Shown: positions 5,657 through 10,382 of the stretch, piece by piece
How the letters are laid out: each line of letters opens with the position of its first letter
Numbering within the stretch: position 1 is the first letter of the stretch
Assembly: GCA_005889285.1 (NCBI GenBank)
Contig: VBFF01000094.1
Coordinates: 10,049 to 20,430 of the forward strand
Origin: Chloroflexota bacterium
Lineage (GTDB): Bacteria; Chloroflexota; Dormibacteria; CF-121
Length of the DNA: 10,382 nucleotides
Reading direction: 5' to 3'
Notes under the pieces: model-generated
The model's input: the letters and a program-made list of their open reading frames with translations, nothing else
The model's database searches: none
Told to the model about the DNA's origin: nothing
Position numbers and translations under genes: made by a program

Positions 5657-6924
5657 TCAAGTTCAAGGACCGCATCAAACGGTTGCGGCGCGGCGCCGAT
5701 TACGAGAACTACTACACGGCGCTCGACATTGGCACCGAATACATCAAGGCGCTCGTCGTCAAGCGCGAGGGCCGCAACGGCATGGTATTGGGCGCGTCAC
5801 GCCAACGACAGGAATACGCGGACATGCAGGCGGGGGTCCCCTCGGATATCCAGGGGATCATCGACAGCTGCGACCGGGCGATGTCGCAGGCCGAGGACAT
5901 GTGCGACACCATCCCCGGGCAGGCCGTGATCGGCATCGCGGGCGAGCTGGTCAAAGGCTTCAGCACGTCCGTGACCGTACCGCGGGCGGATCCCAACCTC
6001 AAGATCAATGAGGTCGAGCTGATTCAGACCCTCCAACTGGTGCAAAAGCGCGCGCTTCGAGAGGCCGGTCATTCAATGAGCCTCGAGCTCGGGGTTCCGG
6101 ACGTCAACGTCAAGCTGATCAACTCCGCCATCACCAGCGTGCGCATCGACGGTTTCGCCGTGAACAACCCGATCGACTTCCAGGGCAAGCAGATGGTGAT
6201 CACTGTGTTCAACACCTTCGCGCCGCTGACCCACGTCGGCGCCCTGCAGACGATCGCTTCGGAGCTCGACCTGGAGCTGATCGCAACCGTCGCGGAACCG
6301 TACGCGATGGCGCGCTGCGCCGCCACCGACGAGGTCTACGACTTCGGCGGGATCTTTATCGACATCGGCGGCGGCACGACCGATATCGCGCTGATCCGAA
6401 ACGGTGGCATCGAGGGGACCCGGATGTTTCCCCTCGGAGGGCGCGTCTTCACCAAGAAGCTGGCCTCGCGCTTCGGGATCTCGTTCAACGATGCCGAGGC
6501 GGTCAAGCTTCGGCATTCCAAGGGCGAGCTCCCACCCGATCAAGTCGAGAAGGTCCATGCGGTGCTGGCCAGGGACGCCGAGGTGCTGGTCGAGGGGGTG
6601 GCGATCACCCTGCAGGAGATGGCCAAGGGCGACCGGCTGCCGACCGCCATCTACCTAGCGGGCGGGGGCAGCGCCCTCCCGGAGGTCAAGGATCAGCTCA
6701 ACGCCTTCTCGTGGGGGGACAAACTCCCGTTCGCCCGGACCCCGACCATCCATCTGCTGCGGCCGGTGGATATCCGGGGAATCTACGATTCGACGGGCCT
6801 GCTGCTCGACCAGCAGGACATCACCCCGATGGGGCTGGCCTTCCACGCGATTCAGCAGCAATCCGAAGACCAGGCGCCCCTTTTCGGGCTGATGCGCAAG
6901 GTCCTCAAGGCCATGAAAGTCTGA
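5653..6924 (+). CDS. FtsA/PilM-like actin-fold ATPase
   Basis: 423 residues, typical for FtsA and somewhat longer than PilM. The phosphate-1 loop is ALDIGTEYIKALVV (D25, G27, T28). The SHS2-like subdomain that replaces actin subdomain 1B falls about 94-190 (QAVIGIAGELVKGFSTSVTV onward). The phosphate-2 loop is FIDIGGGTTDIALI (D237). The adenosine-binding glycines are YLAGGGSALP (G337-G339). The basic N-terminus (KFKDRIKRLRR) and the C-terminal LFGLMRKVLKAMKV, which can form a basic amphipathic helix as in FtsA's membrane tether, both suggest peripheral attachment to the membrane. Its ATG overlaps the alaS stop (ATGA), and the ribosome binding site is supplied by the palindrome at 5609-5650. 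The next gene encodes a membrane protein, an arrangement like PilM-PilN, but no FtsZ or pilus gene is visible. It could be a divergent FtsA, PilM or a distinct group. Confidence 0.85.
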   Translation: MIKFKDRIKRLRRGADYENYYTALDIGTEYIKALVVKREGRNGMVLGASRQRQEYADMQAGVPSDIQGIIDSCDRAMSQAEDMCDTIPGQAVIGIAGELVKGFSTSVTVPRADPNLKINEVELIQTLQLVQKRALREAGHSMSLELGVPDVNVKLINSAITSVRIDGFAVNNPIDFQGKQMVITVFNTFAPLTHVGALQTIASELDLELIATVAEPYAMARCAATDEVYDFGGIFIDIGGGTTDIALIRNGGIEGTRMFPLGGRVFTKKLASRFGISFNDAEAVKLRHSKGELPPDQVEKVHAVLARDAEVLVEGVAITLQEMAKGDRLPTAIYLAGGGSALPEVKDQLNAFSWGDKLPFARTPTIHLLRPVDIRGIYDSTGLLLDQQDITPMGLAFHAIQQQSEDQAPLFGLMRKVLKAMKV

Positions 6925-6947
6925 AGAAAACCTGACACCGTAACAAC

Positions 6948-6976
6948 TCGACAATCAGTGACGTTTCCGGTATTAA
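6948..6976 (+). promoter_or_regulatory. Putative sigma-70-type promoter for the baseplate-J-like gene
   Basis: TCGACA (6948-6953, 5 of 6 to TTGACA), a 17-base spacer and TATTAA (6971-6976, 4 of 6 to TATAAT). The predicted start near 6983 leaves about 15 bases before GTG 6998. It sits in the 73-base gap after the actin-like gene and would allow the baseplate-J, ruvX, DUF1292 and mltG genes to be expressed without alaS. Confidence 0.55.
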
Positions 6977-6997
6977 AGGCAGCGACGTGTTAAAACT

Positions 6998-8653
6998 GTG
7001 AAGACTCTGGCCAAGCTGCTCTACGTTGAAGCCGACGAGGAGATCACCGACCTGGTCGATCGCCTGCGTGATCTCAGTCTCGAAGATGAGGTCACCTTTG
7101 TCGTCCCGGAGCGTGCCAGGGCCCTTCAGAGCGCGATGAGCTTCCGGCTGCTGAAGCGCTACGCCGACAGCTATGGCAAGCGGGTGAACCTGGTGAGCGG
7201 CGATCCGCGGCTTCAGGCGATGTCCCTGGAGGCCGGCTTTACCGCCTATCCCAACCTGGCCGCGTACGACCGCGGCGGCGAGGTGCACCGTCCGGAACTG
7301 GCCGGCGATCCCACCTCGACCGGCGCGACCGCGATCGCCCCGGCCGCGCCCGCCGTCGCACCGACATCCCCACCCACCGGCCAGGCGACTGCGCCTCAAC
7401 GCGGTGTTGCCACCATGGACCGGCCTCGGGAAACGTCCGTCATGTCTGCCCCACCGAAGCAGCAAGCGCCGGCCTCTCGAAAGCCGGCCCCAGCGGGGCC
7501 GCCGCTCGGCAGTTACCGGCCGTACCTGATTGGGGCCGCGGTTCTGGCAGTCGTCGCGTTGCTCGTCGGCATCCTCTACCTGCCGACGGCGACCGCAACG
7601 GTATTCGTTCAAGGGACGCCAGTCAAGGCGGATGTCACCCTGTTGGGGGCGCCCGGTGCCACGGCGGGATCTCCTGATCACTTCGCGACGCAAGCGATTC
7701 ACGCCGAGGAGTCGCAGAATCTGCCCGGCACACCGACGGGTCAGAAGCAGATTGACGCAGCAAAAGCCACCGGACAAGTGACATTCAAGGCATCTTGTTC
7801 GGGGTTCATATGCTCCGTCCCAATACGGTCAGGGACTGACGTTAGCACCGGGAGCGGTAAGCATTATCTAACGACGAAGTCAGTGACTGTTCAGTCGACG
7901 CTGGTTTCCCAGGGCTCCGTTGACGCCCCCGTGGCGGCCGTCCAGGCCGGTCTTGCGGGCAATACTGAAATTGACACCATTCGGTACATCAACAACAACA
8001 ATCCGGATGATTTGCTCTCGGTCAACAACGGCCAAGCGATCACCGGCGGCGCGGATGCGCGCACCGCCACCGTCATTCAGCAGTCGGACATCGACAGCAT
8101 CAAAGACGTCTATGCGAAGGACGCGCTGCCGCGAGTAACCGACCAGTTGAACGGGAAAGCCCAGGGGAAGAAGCTCGTCCTGGTGGGAAACGGCGTTCAG
8201 GCCACGGCCAAGCCGGATCACGCGGTCGGCGAGGAGGTGGGCGGCTTTACCGTCGCCATCAAGGTCTCCGGTGACGCTGTCGCCTATGACGAGAAAGTCG
8301 TGCAGCAGTTGCTCAAGGGATTCCTCCAGCGAAAGGTGCCTCAAGGCTCGCAGTTGACGACTGATGGCACGACCCTCAAATACGATCCGCCGTCGGACGC
8401 CAACGCTGACGGCCACATCACGCTCAACGGCCACCTGTCGGGCTTCTACGCGCCGATCTTCCTCGAGCCGGCGATCCGCGCGCATCTCAAAGGCATGAGT
8501 CCCAGCAAAGGGCGTGCCTTCCTCCAGACGCTTCCCAACGTCGTTGACGCCCGGGTGACCCAGTCGCCGTTCGGGCTGCCGTGGCTGCCACTCTTCAGCT
8601 CCCGCATCACGCTCAAGATCCAGGAGGTCTCCAGCAGCAGCGCGAGCCCGTGA
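6998..8653 (+). CDS. Single-pass membrane protein with baseplate-J-like extracytoplasmic region
   Basis: 551 residues from GTG 6998. Domain order: a soluble N-terminal alpha/beta domain (about 1-95; LLYVEADEEITDLVDRLRDL, then VTFVVPERARALQSAM and RVNLVSGDPRLQAMSLEAGF), apparently cytoplasmic; a Pro/Ala/Thr-rich linker (about 105-173); one transmembrane helix (about 176-198, YLIGAAVLAVVALLVGILYL); then a beta-rich outer region that starts TATATVFVQG. The outer part resembles baseplate J/gp47-like domains of membrane proteins common in Chloroflexota: ATGQVTFKAS...IRSGTDVSTGSGKHYLTTKS...AAVQAGLAGNT, and a C-terminal LSGFYAPIFLEPAIRAHLKG...ALPNV-like unit ending in SRITLKIQ. It has an unusual CSGFIC pair near residues 265-270. 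The TGA overlaps the ruvX GTG, indicating coupling. These are not phage genes by context. Function unknown; partner of the actin-like protein is an inference from adjacency. Confidence 0.75.
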   Translation: MKTLAKLLYVEADEEITDLVDRLRDLSLEDEVTFVVPERARALQSAMSFRLLKRYADSYGKRVNLVSGDPRLQAMSLEAGFTAYPNLAAYDRGGEVHRPELAGDPTSTGATAIAPAAPAVAPTSPPTGQATAPQRGVATMDRPRETSVMSAPPKQQAPASRKPAPAGPPLGSYRPYLIGAAVLAVVALLVGILYLPTATATVFVQGTPVKADVTLLGAPGATAGSPDHFATQAIHAEESQNLPGTPTGQKQIDAAKATGQVTFKASCSGFICSVPIRSGTDVSTGSGKHYLTTKSVTVQSTLVSQGSVDAPVAAVQAGLAGNTEIDTIRYINNNNPDDLLSVNNGQAITGGADARTATVIQQSDIDSIKDVYAKDALPRVTDQLNGKAQGKKLVLVGNGVQATAKPDHAVGEEVGGFTVAIKVSGDAVAYDEKVVQQLLKGFLQRKVPQGSQLTTDGTTLKYDPPSDANADGHITLNGHLSGFYAPIFLEPAIRAHLKGMSPSKGRAFLQTLPNVVDARVTQSPFGLPWLPLFSSRITLKIQEVSSSSASP

Positions 8654-9078
8654 GGATCCTCGCGATCGATCCGGGTACGGTCCGGCTCGGTCTCGCGCTC
8701 AGTGATCCATCGGGGACGATTGCCCAGCCACTAAGTGTGCTGGCGCGCCGATCAGAGACGGAAGACCTCAAGGTACTCAGTGACCTGGTGGAACGCCACG
8801 AGGTTGGACTGATCGTGATTGGGCTGCCGCGGCTGATGAACGGTCGTATCGATGCGGCGGCTCAGCAAGCCCAGGCGTTCGGCGCCAGCGTGGCAAAGGC
8901 AACCGGACGGCCGGTAGCATACTGGGACGAACGGCTGACGAGCGTGGCCGCCGAGCGCTATCTGATCGAGCAGGGCAAACGGCGGGGCAAACGGCGCCAG
9001 GAGATCGATCGAGTCGCCGCCACGCTATTGTTGCAGGGGTATCTCGACTATCGGGCTGGTCGAGCACCAGGAGGCTGA
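8650..9078 (+). CDS. ruvX: RuvX/YqgF family nuclease (putative pre-16S rRNA / Holliday junction resolvase)
   Basis: 142 residues. GTG 8650 gives MRILAIDPGTVRLGLALSD, matching the family N-terminus; an in-frame ATG at 8581 would add 23 non-homologous residues from inside the preceding gene. The RNase H-like fold and active-site acidic residues are present: D7 in AIDPGT, the IVIGLPRLMNG strand (55-65), YWDERLTSVAAERYL (91-105) and DRVAATLLLQGYLDY (120-134) with D120. The RRGKRRQEID stretch is the usual basic loop. The family matures the 5' end of 16S rRNA in Escherichia coli (YqgF), and has also been linked to recombination. It overlaps the previous gene by 4 bases and abuts the next directly, as in the conserved ruvX-DUF1292-mltG block. 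Confidence 0.93.
   Translation: MRILAIDPGTVRLGLALSDPSGTIAQPLSVLARRSETEDLKVLSDLVERHEVGLIVIGLPRLMNGRIDAAAQQAQAFGASVAKATGRPVAYWDERLTSVAAERYLIEQGKRRGKRRQEIDRVAATLLLQGYLDYRAGRAPGG
9069..9074 (+). promoter_or_regulatory. Consensus ribosome binding site of the DUF1292 gene
   Basis: AGGAGG within the last ruvX codons, 4 bases before ATG 9079. It is one of the few full consensus Shine-Dalgarno sequences in the window and fixes the start of the DUF1292 gene. Confidence 0.8.
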
Positions 9079-9363
9079 ATGCCAGAGATTCCGGAAGCGA
9101 ACGGCGAAGTTCAGACCATCGAGCTGGTCAACGAGAAGACCGGCGAAGAGGAAAGCTACGTCGTCCACGACGTCGTCGAGATCGAAGGCGAAACCTACTA
9201 CGTTCTGCAGGCGGAGGCCGACGAGGAACGGGTTCTGATCCTGCGTCGCGAAGGGGAGTCGCTGGTGACGCTGGACGACGACGAGCACGACCGGGTGGTC
9301 GAGCAGCTCGAGGAATTCGAAGAGGAAGACGAGGCCGATGATGACGGCGGTCCGCAACACTGA
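9079..9363 (+). CDS. DUF1292 family acidic protein (YrzB-like)
   Basis: 94 residues, strongly acidic. The pattern matches DUF1292: IELVNEKTGEEESYVVHDVV, then EIEGETYYVLQAEADEERVL, then ILRREGESLVTLDDDEH and an EEFEEEDEADD tail. Members are small cytoplasmic proteins of unknown function found between ruvX and mltG in Firmicutes and related phyla, where YrzB is the Bacillus member. The ATG directly follows the ruvX TGA and has an AGGAGG site. The first eight residues (MPEIPEAN) are not part of the family core. Assignment rests on both the sequence pattern and the conserved neighbourhood. Confidence 0.85.
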   Translation: MPEIPEANGEVQTIELVNEKTGEEESYVVHDVVEIEGETYYVLQAEADEERVLILRREGESLVTLDDDEHDRVVEQLEEFEEEDEADDDGGPQH

Positions 9364-9383
9364 CTGATCCGAAGCGGTCGACC

Positions 9384-10382
9384 GTGAGCGCCGCGGCGCC
9401 GCGCAAACGCAGCCGTGCCCTCGGCTGCGTGCAGTGGTTCGTGGTCATCCTCTTCCTGCTGCCCGCGGCACTGGGCATCCCGGGCGTCGTCGCCTACAAC
9501 TGGGTCGACCATCAGCTCCATCAGCCCGCGAATCCCGGCAACTCCAAGGTGCGCTTCGTCGTGCCGCCAGGCTCGACCTTTCACGAGGTCGCCGACACCC
9601 TGCACCGGACCGGCCTGATCGACTCGGTGACCGTCTTCGACCTGTATGCGCGCTACAAGCATCTGGACCGCAACGTGCAGGCGGGGGCTTATGAGCTGAG
9701 CCGGAACCTCAACATGATCCAGATCCTGACCGCCCTGCAGACCGCCATCCCGGAGGAAGTCTTCGTGACCATTCCCGAGGGATACACGATCAAGAAGACG
9801 GCGGCCGCGCTGGACAAAGGCGGCCTCATCAAGGGGAGCGATTACATGGCGCTCGCCGTCCAGGGACAGTACAGCTACGACTTTCTCAAAGACCTGCCGC
9901 CAGGCGCCTCTCTCGAGGGCTTCCTTTTCCCCGATGACCTGATCAAGCTCCAGCTCGACAACTTCAAGCGGCTATGGGACGACACGCGAAAGAGCGAGGC
10001 GGCCCAGCGCAAGCTCAGTCCTCTGCAAATTGTCACCATCGCGTCCATGATCGAGCGCGAGGCGCGCTACCAGGACGACCGGCCCCTGGTCGCCAGCGTG
10101 ATCTACAATCGGCTGTCGGCGGGCTGGCCGCTGCAGATCGACGCCACCGTGCTCTACGCCAAGGGCATCTGGCAGTCATCCGTGACCAAGGAGGACCGCA
10201 TGATTCAGTCCCCTTACAACACCTATTTACATACCGGCCTTCCACCTGGACCGATCGCCAACCCGGGCATCAAAGCCATCGATGCCGCGCTCCAACCCGC
10301 GAACACCGGGTACTTCTTCTACCTCTCCGACCCCCAGGGTCACAACCACTACGCCAAGACCAACGAAGAGTTCGCCCGCCTC
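9384..10382 (+). CDS. mltG: Endolytic transglycosylase MltG (3' end cut by the window)
   Basis: MltG cleaves nascent glycan strands at the outer face of the membrane and so sets peptidoglycan strand length. 333 codons are visible and the frame is open at the window end. GTG 9384 is the first standard start after the DUF1292 stop, followed by a basic segment (PRKRSRALG) and one membrane helix (about 16-38, QWFVVILFLLPAALGIPGVV). A LysM-like subdomain covers about 56-118 (VRFVVPPGSTFHEVADTLHR). The catalytic YceG core includes VTIPEGYTIKKTAAAL, LEGFLFPDD, IASMIEREARYQDDRPLVAS (E224 in the position of the catalytic Glu), VIYNRLSAGWPLQIDATVLY and SPYNTYLHTGLPPGPIANPG. All expected motifs are intact up to the truncation; only the last part of the protein is missing. 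No standard Shine-Dalgarno is evident, so coupling to DUF1292 is likely. Confidence 0.93.
   Translation, partial: MSAAAPRKRSRALGCVQWFVVILFLLPAALGIPGVVAYNWVDHQLHQPANPGNSKVRFVVPPGSTFHEVADTLHRTGLIDSVTVFDLYARYKHLDRNVQAGAYELSRNLNMIQILTALQTAIPEEVFVTIPEGYTIKKTAAALDKGGLIKGSDYMALAVQGQYSYDFLKDLPPGASLEGFLFPDDLIKLQLDNFKRLWDDTRKSEAAQRKLSPLQIVTIASMIEREARYQDDRPLVASVIYNRLSAGWPLQIDATVLYAKGIWQSSVTKEDRMIQSPYNTYLHTGLPPGPIANPGIKAIDAALQPANTGYFFYLSDPQGHNHYAKTNEEFARL

Noticed and set aside
6905..7777. 290-codon minus-strand frame opposite the baseplate-J-like gene
   Set aside because: Low-complexity Arg/Gly-rich translation, and the + strand gene has coherent domain structure and coupled neighbours.
6998..8653. Phage tail or contractile injection system, suggested by the baseplate-J-like domain
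   Set aside because: The protein has a membrane helix and linker, and there are no tail tube, sheath, spike or other phage genes nearby; the flanks are housekeeping genes.

Overview
The window is gene-dense, high-GC bacterial chromosome with almost every gene on the + strand. The order alaS ... ruvX - DUF1292 - mltG is the classic alaS/ruvX/mltG neighbourhood of Firmicutes and relatives. The Actinobacteria/Chloroflexota-like form of AlaRS motif 2 and a baseplate-J-like membrane protein upstream of ruvX point to a Chloroflexota/Dormibacterota-type organism. That placement is inferred from protein character and gene order, not from a marker search. GTG starts, start/stop overlaps and short or absent 5' leaders recur.

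Layout. 2-64: last codons of an unidentified gene. 164-991: secreted beta-rich protein of unknown function, ending in a strong intrinsic terminator (1009-1045). 1082-1348: small membrane protein. 1434-3039: compact stress-type regulatory cluster made of a DUF948 membrane protein, an RsbW/SpoIIAB-like ATPase-fold protein with substituted catalytic residues, and a SigB/SigF-family sigma factor whose conserved N-terminus begins upstream of its first ATG/GTG/TTG codon. 3106-5656: alanyl-tRNA synthetase, interrupted near 4480-4500 by a frame change that also removes a conserved stretch. Its 3' end carries a GC-rich perfect palindrome that encodes the protein tail and probably serves as the ribosome binding site of the next gene.

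5653-9363 and on to the window end: an FtsA/PilM-like actin-fold protein, a single-pass membrane protein with a baseplate-J-like outer region (with its own near-consensus promoter), ruvX, a DUF1292 acidic protein, and mltG, which is cut by the window end. The last four are tightly packed and probably co-transcribed.

Functionally the window mixes translation (AlaRS), RNA/DNA processing (RuvX), envelope growth (MltG) and stress-type transcription control. The most intriguing unit is the actin-like ATPase plus baseplate-J-like membrane protein. It looks like a cytoplasmic motor or scaffold paired with a membrane-anchored outer module, next to a peptidoglycan-terminating enzyme; its role is not known to me. 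The two observations most in need of checking are the broken alaS frame and the sigma factor lacking a normal start codon, because either could be a sequence or assembly error or real biology.
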